64,000 nucleotides of DNA from Gonatopus flavifemur (Eukaryota > Arthropoda > Insecta > Hymenoptera > Dryinidae), in contig JAFFJZ010000042.1 of NCBI GenBank assembly GCA_018340375.1, positions 1,736,001-1,800,000 of the forward strand, in the 5' to 3' direction. Positions 21,365 to 33,060 of this stretch are shown here, piece by piece (position 1 is the stretch's first letter; every line of letters starts with the position of its first letter). A program made the position numbers and the translations under genes. The notes below the pieces were generated by a model. That model made no database searches, had not been told where the DNA came from, and saw only the letters and a list, made by a program, of their open reading frames with translations.

Positions 21365-22139
21365 TTAATTTCTGGTCCTTCGAGCCGGATCCAATCGGCT
21401 CGCCGCGAGTGTAGAAGTGTAACAATCGTGCTGGAATGCATCAAGTTTTGTCGAAAGAATGAGAATCTTTCTCATATACGACGCCTCTCTCTTCACACCC
21501 CGCCGATTTGGAGGCCTAGAAGACGTTGATCATCGTTACACAAAGACACTCACACACCGCTGAGTCTCTCTTCCACCTCTACTCCAAGCAACGATAGATA
21601 CGTTTCGCTTGGAACAACGTAACTTGGATCGCTCCTGGATCACGCATCTCACCTGCTACTACATTGGAACGGATCTGCAACATCGAAGGAAGGGATCTCT
21701 CTGTATCGCTTCTATACCACGTTCGATGTTATGGCGGGAATTTCATCTTCCTCTTTGTCTGGTCTCATGATCGTCTCTCTCGTACGCACAACGATTTGTG
21801 TGAAATGAAACTCGAGCATTTTCATACCTCGCTCTTCGCCTCTACACTATCTCCACTTCGCATAACAGCGTATGTTTTGAATTGTCAATATACAAGGTCG
21901 GTAATTTGAATCGTTCTTCTTTGATATAACGAAATCGTGTATACATTATTACATGATAAATTTTATGCTTTATTTCTGACAGATATTCCATCGAGTTTGA
22001 CGTTTTCTTTCCCCATTCGTGTCTTTTACGAATGAATTGATCTTTTCAAAGAATTCAACCCATTTCTTTTTCTCTTCCTTTATTTCGTTTTGCCTTGTTC
22101 CTTTTCCCTTTTCTCTTGCCCCTTTCAATTTCAAAAATT

Positions 22140-23450
22140 ATGGAAGCTCTTCTGAAAGAGCAGAAGGGTGCTCACAAAGCGCTTTCTAGGATCGTCACGA
22201 ATCTCAAGAAGATGGGAGAAGCGAAAATTACTTATGGGATCGTACTTGCACGAATTGACAGGCTAAATAGTCTATGGGACGGGTTCGACTCCCGTCATCT
22301 AAAAATGCTCGCTCTTTATGACGACCAATGTGTGTCACTTGAGTACTTTTCGGATGAAATATTCAACACAGCCGAAGAATCATATTTAGAACAAATGGGT
22401 GTCCTTTTGGATTACAAGGAGGCTCTGTCTACTCGTAACGTGAGTGCTCATTCTAAAGCGGCTGTTCCACCGACCCCTGCTGTCTCAACTATTCAAACCC
22501 CACTGCTCAGAATATCTTTGCCTGGGTTCTCTGGGGCACATAGTGAGTGGATGAACTTTGAGGATTTATTTCAATCCATGATTAAAGACAGAATGTATTG
22601 AACGAAAGTTCAAAAATTTCAACATCTCAAGACCTGTCTGTCGGGTGAACCTTCTCAGTTAATTGGTCATCTTGCAATTACAGATGCTAATTCCGATGTA
22701 GCTTGGACCGCTTTGAAGCATCGATACGACAACAAAAGAGTGCTTATAAACAATCACGTTTCGACCATCTTTCAGATTCGTGCGATGGCTTCGGAATCCC
22801 ACACGGAATTAAGACGTGTATGTAACTTGACAGTAGAAACTATTGAAGCTCTTAAGGCTTTGAAATGTGACACTGCGAATTGGGACGTACTTCTTGTTCA
22901 TATGACGCTCACTAGACTGGATTCTCAATCTAGACGAGATTGGGAAATTCGAAGAGCAGCAGATGTCGATCCACCGTCCTTTGCAATCCTCAAAACTTTC
23001 ATGGAAAGGCGCATTTGAGCGCTCGAGGTTCTCGACCCGCTTGCTAGGACTCCTAACTCAAAATATCTAAAAAATGCAGATGCTGCCCCTCGACGATTCT
23101 GTACACTGACAAATCGTACGGTTCCGCGTCCTCCTTCTCAATCCTTTCTCTCTTCGGCTGCTAAACCCCAAATTCCAGGGGTTAAATTCTCCAGCACAAA
23201 AAAGTGCTCAGTATGTAAGGGCGAACACTATATATTAGGTTGCTCGGAATTTCGTAATAAAGCTCTAAGGGAGCGGCGAGAGCTAGTCTCAAAGCTCAAC
23301 CTTTGCTACAAATGTTTGGGTAACCACATGGTTACTGAGTGCCGATCCGATCGTCGTTGTACTACGTGCAACCGGAAGCACAATTCCTTTCTGCACTCAG
23401 ATGATATTTCCGCTTCAGAAACGACACAAACCACTGTCGCAGCGCACCCT
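22140..23450 (+). pseudogene. BEL-1 gag
   Basis: From ATG 22140 the protein begins MEALLKEQKGAHKAL. It then has ISLPGFSGAHSEWMNFEDLF, the capsid-type entry motif of BEL gags (LPxFxG...W..F...F), and ends in zinc-binding clusters (CSVCKGEHYILGC; CYKCLGNHMVTEC; CTTCNRKHNSFLH). Gag packages the element RNA. In-frame TGA at 22599-22601 and 23016-23018 break it. Both lie in an otherwise continuous frame, so these are point lesions. Confidence 0.88.
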
Positions 23451-25226
23451 TCAACGCTCTCCAATTCTAGCGCGATCAACCCAAGTTCGACTGGAATCGA
23501 CTCGGTTGTAACCCACATGGCTCACACAACTGCGATTTCTGGGGCGATCATCTTGGCCACAGCCCAAGCGAAAGTTTTTTCTCCTTCGGGAAATTCAGTA
23601 TTGGTGAGGGTTTCACTAGATCAGGGATCTGAAGTCACATTCATTTCAGAAGCCGTAGCCCAACTACTTCAGCTCTCACGAAACAGAGTCAAGGTACCAT
23701 TGATGGGGGTTTCGGCGGCACCAACTGGAATGGCCAAATACTCTGCGACGATCAACATCTCCTCTCGAGTGGAACCAGCGTTGAACATCAGGACTGAGGC
23801 CCTCATCCTGCCTAAATTAACAAACTCAATAACAGCTCAGATTTGTCAACTGGACCTCGCCCCCCTCAATGGTGCTCCACTGGCTGACCCTGATTATAAC
23901 CAACCTTCTGGTGTTGGGATGATTCTTGGTGACGATTTATACGGGAGTTTATTGAGAAATGGGTTACGTTCCATACCCGATTCCTCCGTAGTCGCTCAAA
24001 ACACAGCCTTTGGCTGGGTGTTATCAGGTGTTGCCTTAAGAGCCACTCCTACCCAGAATTTCTCCTCTCCACATTGTTCCTCTTATCATAGCATAACTGA
24101 TGTAGATTTATTCCAGGTCGTACGAAGGTTTTGACAACTTGAAGAGGTGCCCACAAATTCAACGCTCAATACTCCTGACGAGGAATGGTGCGAGCAACAT
24201 TATCAGCGCACTCATGCTCGAGACAAGGATGGCCGATACATAGTACGACTGCCATGCAAGGAGAAGCTACCACAAGTCGCTGAGGAGACCAAAAAATTGG
24301 CCACCGCATCCATCAACTCTCTGCACAAACGGTTTCAGTTCAATTCAGAACTGAGCGGGCAATATTCGGGCTTTATGAAAGAATATTTAGACTTAGGGCA
24401 CATGGAGAGAGTATCGGGCGAGAAGACAATTCTCAAACCTGCCTGGTATCTAATCCACCATCCTGTTTTCAGAATGTCAGGATCATTTTCCAAAATACGA
24501 GTAGTGTCCGACGCCTCAAGGCGTAATTCCTCTCGGTTTTCATTGAACGACTGTTTGTGGCCGGGTCCGGCGCTGCAAGCAAACATTTCTCTCATTCTCT
24601 CTGATTGGAGACACCACCGCATAGTTTTCATTGCCGACATTATAAAAATGTTCCGGCAAATTTTGGTCCATCCTGAAGATCAGGATTTTCAAAGAATTTT
24701 ATGGAACAGTTCTGATTCCGAGGCCCTATGTGACTTTCGTCTTCTAACCGTCACCTACGGCACTACTTGCGCCCCCTTTTTCGCTATTCGAACGCTAGTA
24801 CAACTCGCGAAAGATGAGGAGCAAAAATTTCCCCAAGGAGCTTTAGCTTTACGAGATCAGACGTTTGTGGATGATATCCTGTCCGGAACAGACAATTTTC
24901 AGCAGGCTGTCGCGATACGCGACGAAATTATTAACATTCTCCAAGCAGGTGGTTTCAAACTAGACAAGTGGTCTTTGAACCACTCCGAATTACTTTCGGG
25001 TTTGACCCATGGGTCCTCAGACAACGACAATGTCTACTCATTCGACATTCACGAGCCGGTGAAAACACTTGGTTCCGTTTGGTTCCCTGCAGAGGACGCC
25101 TTCAGCTTTCGCGCTCCTCCCAGTCTCGATCCTTCACAATTTGATTCGCTAATTCTCAGAGAGCGTATCATTCTTTCCAATATCGCGAGGGTTTACGGTC
25201 CTCTCGGCTGGTTGGCACCCGTAACT
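23451..25226 (+). pseudogene. BEL-1 protease and reverse transcriptase
   Basis: Protease motif SLDQGSEVTFIS (near 23625) and a conserved ILGDDLYG segment lead to TGA 24132-24134. RT follows: HPVFRMSGSFSKIRVVSDAS, then IVFIADIIKMFRQILVHPEDQ (first catalytic Asp) and FVDDILSG (24864-24887; catalytic Asp pair). It processes Gag-Pol and copies the RNA. At 25226 the frame is cut by an RTE LINE in the opposite orientation, just after GPLGWLAPVT; the same sequence resumes at 26576. Confidence 0.9.
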
Positions 25227-26565
25227 CATCATCATGAAGTAATCAGTCTTACGACTGATTTGATGAAAGCCTCCACCCCTGTCTATTATCCGCCAAACGT
25301 TTAATTTCTACATATCTACTACATCCCTTGTCTTGTACGATTTGCTTCATATAACTTGCTGTAGGTCTACCTCTACCAGTTTCACCATTCATTTTCCCTC
25401 CCAATATTGTTTTCAATAAACTCTCATGCCGTAATGTGTGTCCTATAAGATTGCTTCTCCTTTTCACGATGTGTTTCAAAAGATTTCTTTCTCCATTTAT
25501 CTGCTCGAGTACTTCTTCATTTGTGACTTTGTCTATCCATTTTATTCTGAGCATCCTCCTATAACACCACATTTCAAAAGCTTCAAGTCTTCGTTGATCA
25601 GTTTTCCCCATTGTCCAAGTTTCGCAACCATATAATGCTGTGCTCCAAACATAACTTTTCAAGAATTTCTTCCTTACTTCCAAGCTTATATTTTTTGAGC
25701 ATAATAATTGTTTCTTTTGGTAAAAAGCCTGTTTCCCTTGTGCTATTCTTGCTCTTATATCTCTCTCGCTTTTGCCGTTTTCTGTGATTATGCTTCCTAG
25801 ATATTTGAATTCTTTCACCTGTTCAATTGTCTCGGTATCTATTTTGATTTTTGTCCTTCTAGCTGTTTTCGCTGCTGTACACATCATGAATTTTGTTTTG
25901 TCTTTATTTATATTCATACAATAGTTTTCCAATAATATTGTTCTCATAGCGTTGAGAATATTCTCTAACTCAGTACTACTCGTGGCAAGTATAGCTATGT
26001 CATCCGCGAATCTCAACATACTTATATTTCCACCCTGAATCTGTAATTTCGAATGAATTTCCTCCTTCACTTCGCTCATTGCTTTTTCTATATATAAATT
26101 GAAAATCAGTGGCGATAATGAGCATCCTTGTCTCACCCCTCTTCTTATTCGTGCTTCCCCTTCCTGACCCTATGTCTATTACTGCACTTCGATTCTTATA
26201 TAATTCGTATATTATTCTTCTATCTTTATAATTTATTCCCACCTTCTTCAGGATCGCGAACATCTTCTCCCAGTCCACATTATCGAAAGCCTTTTGTATA
26301 TCTACAACACCTATGTACACAGATTTCTTCAGCGCTATCCTTTTCTCTATTATTGCCCTAAGTTCTGAAATTGCTTCTCGCGTTCCCCTATTCTTTCTAA
26401 AACCAAATTGATCTTCTTCCAATCTACTCTCTATTTTATTTTCCATCCTCCTGTATATAATTTTGGTCAGTATTTTTGAAGCATGTGAAGTTAAACTGAT
26501 CGTTCTGTAGTTCTCGCATTTGTCTGCCCCTTGTTTTTCCGGGATAGCGACAATTTTATTCTTTG
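25227..26565 (-). mobile_element. RTE-clade LINE, 5'-truncated 1.34-kb copy inside BEL-1
   Basis: Flanked by a perfect 10-bp duplication ACCCGTAACT (25217-25226, 26566-26575). The 3' end carries the short ATG-repeat tail typical of RTE (CATCATCATG at the left as the minus-strand tail). The 5' end corresponds to about 38819 of the near full-length copy, so it starts within the RT. Confidence 0.93.
25249..26565 (-). pseudogene. RTE reverse transcriptase fragment
   Basis: The minus strand reads VAIPEKQGADKCENYRTISL, FGFRKNRGTREAI, VVDIQKAFDNVDW, then in a second frame MRQGCSLSPLIFNLYI, MLRFADDIAILA (catalytic FADD) and the C-terminal GRGRPTASYMKQI...GWRLSSNQS. A frame change near 26140-26180 separates the halves. 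The C-terminus is complete here, whereas the copy at 38633 has a small deletion. Confidence 0.9.
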
Positions 26566-26575
26566 ACCCGTAACT

Positions 26576-27300
26576 GTCACAGCAAAAATAATTATCCAAG
26601 ATCTTTGATTACTGGGAGTAGGCTGGGATACAGCGCTACCTCTTCACGTACGAGAACAGTGACTAACATATCTCAAGTCCCTCAAGGAGTTGGACTATAT
26701 TCGTATCAGCCGTTTGACTCATCTCTCGCCTGCAGTCAGCCACGCGCAACTGCATGGCTTCGCTGACGCCTCTACACGAGCATACGCTGCTGCTGTCTAT
26801 TTGAGATTAGTTGATGCTGACGGCCAAACTCATAGCATTCTGATTGCTGCCAAATCAAAGGTGGCTCCCGTCAAAACGGTTAGCCTTCCTCGGTTGGAGC
26901 TGTGCTCAGCCGTTCTTCTAGTCAAGCTCTTAAGAGTCTCATCTTAAGAAATGCCCAAAATTTGAAAGCATCCCAGTCACAGCTTGGCTGGATAGTCAAG
27001 TGGCGTTAGCGTGGCTTAAGTAACACCCAAGCTGCCGACCACCTTTGTAGCCAATCGAGTAGCTCAGGTCCAAACTGCCCTTCCAGATCTGGTTTGGAAT
27101 TATGTTCCGACCACAGAAAATCCGTCCGATTTGGGAACAAGAGGTAAGACGCCTCTCGCTTTGGCTAATTCTTCATTATGGTGGCAAGGTCCAGCTTGGT
27201 TGGCGCCAACCAATCTTGGCCAACCTAACCTCAAACCGAAACTGTACAACTGGAATCTCGCAGAATAGCTCTGGTCAATTTGACAGAAGTAGGCACGGAC
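26576..27300 (+). pseudogene. BEL-1 RNase H region, degraded
   Basis: IIIQDLW resumes the polyprotein directly after the RTE copy. AQLHGFADASTRAYAAAVYLR (RNase H first Asp) and KTVSLPRLELCSAVLL follow, in a different frame from the RT, with several further frame changes to ~27300. Its role is removal of RNA from hybrids during reverse transcription. Confidence 0.82.
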
Positions 27301-28526
27301 AATGTTCTTCTTAATTTGATTTCACGAGTTTCCTCTCTCAATAAGCTACTTCGGGTCACCAGTTATTGTCTGCGGTTCGTGCGAAATTGTAGGTCTTCTT
27401 CGTCGATAACGTTTCCCACCTTTATTACTGCTGACGAGATGCGCAATGCTCAGACTTTGCTAGTCAAGACATTCCAAGCTTCTAGCTTTGAGGGAGAGTT
27501 ACATGCTCTACATCGGGGTTCTCAAGTTCCGAAGAAAAGTCCGTTTCTCAAATTGAATCCTTTCATCGACGACCAGGGTGTCATGAGAGTTGGGGGAAGG
27601 CTTAAGTTCTCTCGCCTCTGCTACAACGAGGAGTTCCCAGCTATACTTCCTAGATCTCATCCTCTGAGCCATCTATTCATCGTCGAGGCTCATTTGCGCG
27701 CTCTTCATGGGGGCATTTCGCTCACATTAGGTATTCTCTTGAGTTCGGTCTGGATTTTGAGAGCCAGATCTCTGGTGAAAGCCCATATTCGGTCCTGCAT
27801 TCGGTGCTTCAAACACAAACCCACCACGGGAAGCCAGCTTATAGGGAGTCTTCCCGCTTCTCGAGTAACCCCGGATCGCCCTTTCGCAGAAACGGGACTC
27901 GATTATGCCGGGCCCGTCCAAATACGAATGAATCATGGAAGGGGCTCGCGTAGCTTCAAGGGCTACATCTGCTTGTTCATCTGTTTTGTCACTAAAGCCT
28001 TACATCTTGAGGTCGTGAGTGAGTCTGTCTCAATTCACGGCCGTTATATCCGATGTCTGCAGACCCTGAGGATCTTTCCATATTGATCCCTGCCCACTCC
28101 CTCATAGGTTCGTCGCTTCACTCAATTCCAGAGCCAAGTCTAGGAGACTTAAAAGTCAATTATCTTTCTCGCTGGCAGATGATACCGAAGATGTATCAGG
28201 ATTTCTGGGGCAGATGGTCAAAGGAGTACCTGCATCACTTACAGCAGAGATTCAAGTAGCGAACTCCGCAAGGAAATTTCAAGATCGGCCAAGTAGTTCT
28301 TCTCCAAGACGAGCGTTACCCTCCCTCGAAATGGGCTCTGGGCCGTATTGTCCAAGTGTATCCTGGGTCGGATGGACACATTCGGGTTGTCACGGTCAAA
28401 ACCTCCACCTCTACATTCAAGCGATCCATCGCAAAGGTAAGCGTGCTGCCACTCGGATCTTGATTAGTCCTTACGGCGGGCGGCTTTCATTTATTAGCTA
28501 CCAGGCAGAAGAAGGGGTCATCGTCT
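27280..28526 (+). pseudogene. BEL-1 integrase with internal deletion
   Basis: GVMRVGGRL and an H2C2 zinc module (HLRALHGG...CIRCFKH) lead to TGLDYAGPV, the first catalytic Asp. After KALHLEVVSES the core ends abruptly; the next recognisable part is the C-terminal LIPAHSLIGSSLHSIPEP and DFWGRWSKEYLHHLQQR. The strings carrying the second Asp and the Glu are gone. The end of pol lies ~20-60 bp before the 3' LTR. Confidence 0.85.
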
Positions 28527-28546
28527 AACGACGAGGCGGGCGATAA

Positions 28547-29026
28547 TGTTTGGGAAATTTGAATTTGCCGGCTTCTTACGGCTATTCCCCGGGTGGACCG
28601 AGTAACTTGGGGAGTGGTCGGGGAGGTTGACGGTTCGGATTCCCACTCGTTACTGATCTTAAAATTTGCGCTCAGCAACTCAGTGCTCCAAGTACCTCGC
28701 TTATCGAGACACGTATACTCTCGTGAGCATACCTCTACCGCTTCGCTATTCTCTCTGGCCACGCGCTGCCCAATCTCAGGAATTCACGGGATTAATTTGT
28801 ATTACGCGACTATCGCGAATTTGTTATATTTCTATGTGAGAAGAAACCTTGTTCTCTTTTTTTTAATTAAAAGTAAAGTGATTCACAATTGTTATTCTTC
28901 TTTCAAACGCTCTAACGATTGGATCCGGTACCTCAATCCTATCCTGAAATTCTACAAATTCATCACCATCTCACTCCCTATATTCCTGCGTAATACAGTT
29001 CATCTTTCCTGTAAATTTTCCCTTCA
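28547..29026 (+). repeat. BEL-1 3' LTR
   Basis: 480 bp, TGTTTGGG...CCCTTCA, aligned throughout with the 5' LTR. It carries a ~22-bp segment near 28738-28760 absent from the other copy. Confidence 0.92.
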
Positions 29027-29031
29027 GTTGA

Positions 29032-29268
29032 CCACTAACAATTCCAGTTAAGAGTCGATCCAATGTAAAGTAGAGTAATAACCTTCAAGGGATGCGCAAA
29101 AATTCATACGTGTGTTTACTGAATACAATACCGTAGCTTGTTTTGAGCAATAACGCCTCCTTGTTGTCATTCTTGATCTCTCACGCAGAAAGCAAACATA
29201 GAAGACACGTTTCAGCCGATATTCCTTGTGAAATCTACAGCCTTACCTAAATCGTCATGTCAGCTATA
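29032..29268. other. TE2 interior between BEL-1 and the gene
   Basis: No coding signal. It continues the sequence interrupted at 20906, on the evidence of the GTTGA duplication. Confidence 0.5.
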
Positions 29269-31084
29269 TCACTCATCGGTTCGAGAACGTCCCCGTTGAG
29301 TGAGAAATGATCTTTTGATTGCTTGTCTTTTGTGCGTTTCATTTGACTCTCCCTGCAAGTTCCAACAATAGTCTGCTAGCATATTTTTAACCCAAACTCC
29401 TTGATACCTTACTTCAAATTCTCTTAGATCCTGGTGCATCCTCTCACCTTGCTCTTCGCTGAAGTCCCCTAAGTTTTCGGGGAAGTAATCGATATGAGAG
29501 TGCACAAAGTGGAGTTTCAGATTCATAAGACATCCAACTTCTTTAAAGTCATTCAACATTCTAAAAACAATATCTTTATAACCAGGATCTTCGTTATTTC
29601 CTAACAATTTTTTCGTCACTTCTCTGAAACTTTGCCATGCAGCTTTTTCTTTATCGGTCATTAGTCCTTCAAATTCCTCATTTTTTAGCATCTCTCTTAT
29701 CTGAGGTCCCGCGAAAACATCCTCATTCATTTTAGCTTCAGAAAGCGATGGAAAGATTTGAAAGATATGCATGAAAGCATCGCTTTGATTTTTGCGCATT
29801 GCTTGAACAAATTGCTTCGCAATACCTAATTTGATGTGCAATGGCGGTAGAAGAACCTTTTGTGTAGGTATCAAACTGTCTTTCAAAACATTTTTTACGC
29901 CTGGAGTTAAATTTCTTTTAGGAGGCCAGACTTCTCTCACATAGTGTTTATCTCGAGCTCGACTATTCCACTCGCAAAGAAAACATGGATATGAAGTGAA
30001 TCCTTTCTGTGAGCCGAGCATGATGGTACTTATTTTCAAATCACCACAAATATCTCATTTATGTTTCTCATATTTCAATTTTTGTGATAAGAGATGCAAA
30101 TCATGATACTCTTCTTTCATTGAAACAGAATGAGTAACGGGTAAAGGGGCATACAAATTCCCGTTGTGAAGCAAGATAGCTTTCAGACTTCTTATCGAGG
30201 AATCTATGCAAAGACGCCGAAGACAACGTCAGTAAATCAAGTTGCTTGTTTTTGTAAAAAACTTTCTAAACGGTTTGTCTCTTGAACGGTCATATGTAAC
30301 GTGCGTTCCAGGAGCCGAGCATTTTTTTTCTTTAAGTCTTGACGCCAGAAGTTCGGAACTCTCTTTCGAAAGGCCCAAATCTCGACAATGATCACTCAAA
30401 TCAGCTTGGGCAAATTGTTCTTGATTTCTATTGCCCTCATCTTCTGAATCTGATGAAATTTTGTAAGCTTCCATTTCTTCTTCTTCTTCTTCGGATGTAT
30501 CGGAGGATTGATCTAGCATTTCAACATTGTATGATCTGCATGAGTTAAAACTTCTTGTTCACTTGTTTCTATATCCATACTACTATCATTAGATTCAGCA
30601 TCAATAAATACAGGAAAAGTTACTGATGCTACGTGCGGATAAATGATAGATTTTTTATTATGACGATTATAATCATATAGATTAGTTGAACAAAAGTAGC
30701 AATCCGACGCGTGATTTGATGGCTTTCTCCATTTCATCGGATGAAGAAAATATCTGTCTTTTCTTTTTGTCCAAAATATTGCGGCATCTACTACAGACAA
30801 CTTTTGGAGTGAAGGAATTGGTTCAAGAATCAGTTTCGATTGCGAAGCATTCATTATATTTTTTTCAATGTTTCTGAGAATGTGAATTCAATTTTCGTCG
30901 TGCACTGCCCGCAAACGACACAAAAGATGTCCGGACTGTTTTTGCAAGGACTTTGACTTGTCACATTTGACTCTACAGAGGCCAAGTTTCCCACCAATGT
31001 AGAGCTACGGTCGCATAATGACGACGCCTGCGGGCCCGCTTTCCCACCGTGACCAGCCGCCGATTCTGGGTTCCCGAAGTCCAT
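29269..31084 (-). pseudogene. Cysteine-rich transposon protein in TE2, nearly complete but broken
   Basis: Minus-strand frames together span almost the whole family: leader GKAGPQASS and FCVVCGQC, then NHASDCYFC, LLASRLKEKKC, CIDSSIRSLKAILLHNGN, CGDLK (near 30040), SYPCFLCEWNSRARD, LLPPLHIKLGI, HSHIDYFPENLGDFSEEQGE (near 29455) and MLADYCWNLQGE. At least three frame breaks and one stop (before DICGDLK) are visible. The longest open part is 29269-30039 (256 residues). The family is widely annotated as uncharacterised in insects. Here it sits inside a CACAGG element, so a transposition role is likely. The 5' leader (30953-31085) is ~90% identical to TE1. Confidence 0.85.
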
Positions 31085-31085
31085 T

Positions 31086-31740
31086 GAGAATCAGATAAAT
31101 AGTGGTTCCCACAACTCTTGATACTATGCACATATATTAAATCATCTTCAAAATTTAATCTTCTCTAGTAGAAATTTGATCAGATGTTCTTTGGCTTAGG
31201 TCAATTGTACTGAGACAAAGGATTCATTCGAATATTTGACAGCTAGGAAATTCAGTCACTTTGCATAAAAATAAAGTTGAACTGGATCAATTTTTTTGTT
31301 CACCACTAACTTTTTTGTTACCCTGGGATAAATTGTTGTTGTAAATTGATACATTCATACTTCAGACGACTAGATTTTTTATTCGTGCTAGCTAGAATTC
31401 AGCTAGAACCAAGACAACTATATGGTAATTACCACAGCTTATTAACTTTCCCACAGTGTGAAGACGTGGGAACAGTTATTGATAATCGAAGAATGGTTTT
31501 CATTTGAGTGCGATGATTCATAAAATACCTTAGATTACTGAAACTGGATATTTTGAAATATTTCATGCACATTCATGAGAATTAATTATCTGGGAGCATC
31601 TTCTCAAAATATGCCAATTACATTTAGAAAATGCCTCCTGAACATTTATGGCGCTGGAATTCGATTCGATTCGGATTCGAGACAATGACGAGAAATTCGA
31701 TTCGATTCGAGGGTTAACAAACACGATTCGCACACCTCGA
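31086..31740. other. No gene; right flank of the hAT block
   Basis: AT-rich, no coding signal. The last ~80 bp are the ATTCGA-rich hAT subterminal region. Confidence 0.5.
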
Positions 31741-31924
31741 CTTCATAGAGGTAATATGTGGATCCAAATACTATAAGAACTCATAGCTTCGCGGCAAAAG
31801 ACATAGTTCTTGCGGAGGAACGGTCGAGTTCGATTCTGTTTGGACACATTGCATTTTTTTTGTCATTTTCCTGGTGAATAATCAAATTTCACATCCGATT
31901 ATTATTTTTTATGTCATCACATCG

Positions 31925-33060
31925 TCATGTTATCAATAATCCTAATGTTTCAAAATGCCCTCGCGGATTTGACCATCTACTGGTTCGAATCGATTGGAAA
32001 TTCCCCAAATATTCGTGTCCGTGAGATGTGGACCAATCGATGCAGAATCTTCTGGAATGAAAAATGAATAGCACTACAGAGGAACGTTTCTGGAGAAGTG
32101 TACTTGCAAATTTCATCAAACCCTTTGGCAATTTGATGACAAAATTCCGAAAATTCGTCTCTGTGGGATAAAGTCCGATCGATCTGAAATGTTCTGAAAT
32201 GAAAAATGAACAGCACTTCGGAGCTGTGTTGCCAGGATGTGACTATTCATTTTCAATGATTGGTCATGCCACCGCATGGGAACGGCTGATTGGTTGATTC
32301 CGTTGATACGCGTAACTTTCTGGCAACACTGCTTCGGAGGAACGTTTTCAAGAAGCGCGTAAGTGACATTATGTCATTATCATATAGAACTGATGTCAAA
32401 CACATCAGTTCTATTGAACTCCATCCTGATTTCGATACGCTGCACCCAGGGAAGATTCACATCAGTTGTGGCATATCTCATATGCACTGTTATGAAATCG
32501 ACACAAATTCCGGTAGCTCGAACTATTTTAGAAATCGTCCACATAAGGACTCCGTAAGATATACAGTTTACAACTTCTCCTTTTTTAGTTGGGGTATCAC
32601 TTCGATCTGAAATCAAAATCCATGGATTTGTATTTCTGGCTGGAATTGAGCTATTCTTCTCAGGGTTGAGAAAAAACGCATTCGCTTGTACTTCACCTCC
32701 TGGGTGATGCGGAGAGGAGTTCAAAATTTGCAAGCTTCTTGAAAACGTTCCCCCGAAGTACTGTTCATTTTTCATTTCAGATCGATCGGTCCTTATTCCA
32801 TAGAGACGAATTTTTTAAATTATGTCATCAAATTGCCGAAGGGTTTGATGAAATCTGCACGTACACTTTTTCAAAAACGTTCCTCCGAAGTGATATCCAT
32901 TCTTCATTCCAGTAGATTTGGAATCGATCGGTCTATATTCCATGGAGACAAATTTTCGAAATTTTTTCATCAATTCGTCAAGGGTCGTCAAAGGGTTTGA
33001 TGAAATTTGCAAGTGCACTTTTCTAAAAACGTTCTTCCGATGTTTGAGTAGCCGCATCCT
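31925..33060. repeat. Inverted tandem repeats of ~125-130 bp
   Basis: TGCAAATTTCATCAAACCCT and GATCTGAAATGTTCTGAAAT strings read forward at 31925-32360. Their complements (AGGGTTTGATGAAATCTGCA, CATTTTTCATTTCAGATCGA) read at 32730-33045. The centre, 32360-32730, is unrelated and without clear coding. This is the same architecture as 6300-9290, with different units. Confidence 0.65.
32224..32331. mobile_element. hAT-type MITE, 108 bp, perfect 8-bp duplication
   Basis: CTTCGGAG on both sides (32216-32223, 32332-32339). Right end complemented CAGTGTTGCCAGAAAG; left CTGTGTTGCCAGGATG. It is inserted into a repeat unit whose sequence ...GCACTTCGGAGGAACG continues across the site. Confidence 0.88.

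Larger units (their letters stand above)
20907..29026 (+). mobile_element. BEL/Pao LTR retrotransposon (BEL-1), 8.1 kb
   Basis: Two LTRs (20907-21364 and 28547-29026) bound gag and pol in BEL order. A perfect 5-bp duplication GTTGA flanks the copy (20902-20906, 29027-29031). The interior has three TGA stops in one otherwise open frame, a 1.3-kb RTE insertion at the RT/RNase H junction and a deletion in the integrase core. The LTRs differ by scattered substitutions and a ~22-bp indel (GCTTCGCTATTCTCTCTGGC region in the 3' copy), so it is not recent. No env seen. Confidence 0.95.
19715..31085. mobile_element. TE2: second CACAGG element, split by BEL-1, right end missing
   Basis: The left end reads CACAGGTCAACATTTGATC, identical to TE1 for 23 bases, preceded by TTA. 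It continues into units like TE1's (GGGTCTATATGACCCCATCA near 19800, 20075, 20345). The minus-strand cysteine-rich gene follows at 31084-29269, in the same orientation relative to the left end as in TE1. BEL-1 (20907-29026) separates array and gene. No complementary CCTGTG end was found up to 31740, so the right end is deleted or unrecognisable. The stated right limit is only where similarity to TE1 ends. Confidence 0.75.
14516..31740. mobile_element. hAT-bounded composite block, 17.2 kb, non-autonomous
   Basis: The left end TAGAGGTGTGCGATTCG and the complemented right end TCGAGGTGTGCGAATCG match at 15 of 17 positions. The block is flanked by a perfect 8-bp duplication CTTCATAG (14508-14515 and 31741-31748). 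Both subterminal regions are rich in ATTCGA strings and GTTAAC. These are hAT features. No hAT transposase lies inside. The length comes from later insertions: palindromic MITEs, TE2, BEL-1 (8.1 kb) and an RTE LINE. The original element may have been a short non-autonomous hAT. Confidence 0.82.

Noticed and set aside
14516..31740. The 17-kb block as a cargo-carrying giant transposon (Teratorn- or Starship-like)
   Set aside because: Its contents are independently inserted transposons with their own duplications, and no cargo or phage/viral gene set is seen.
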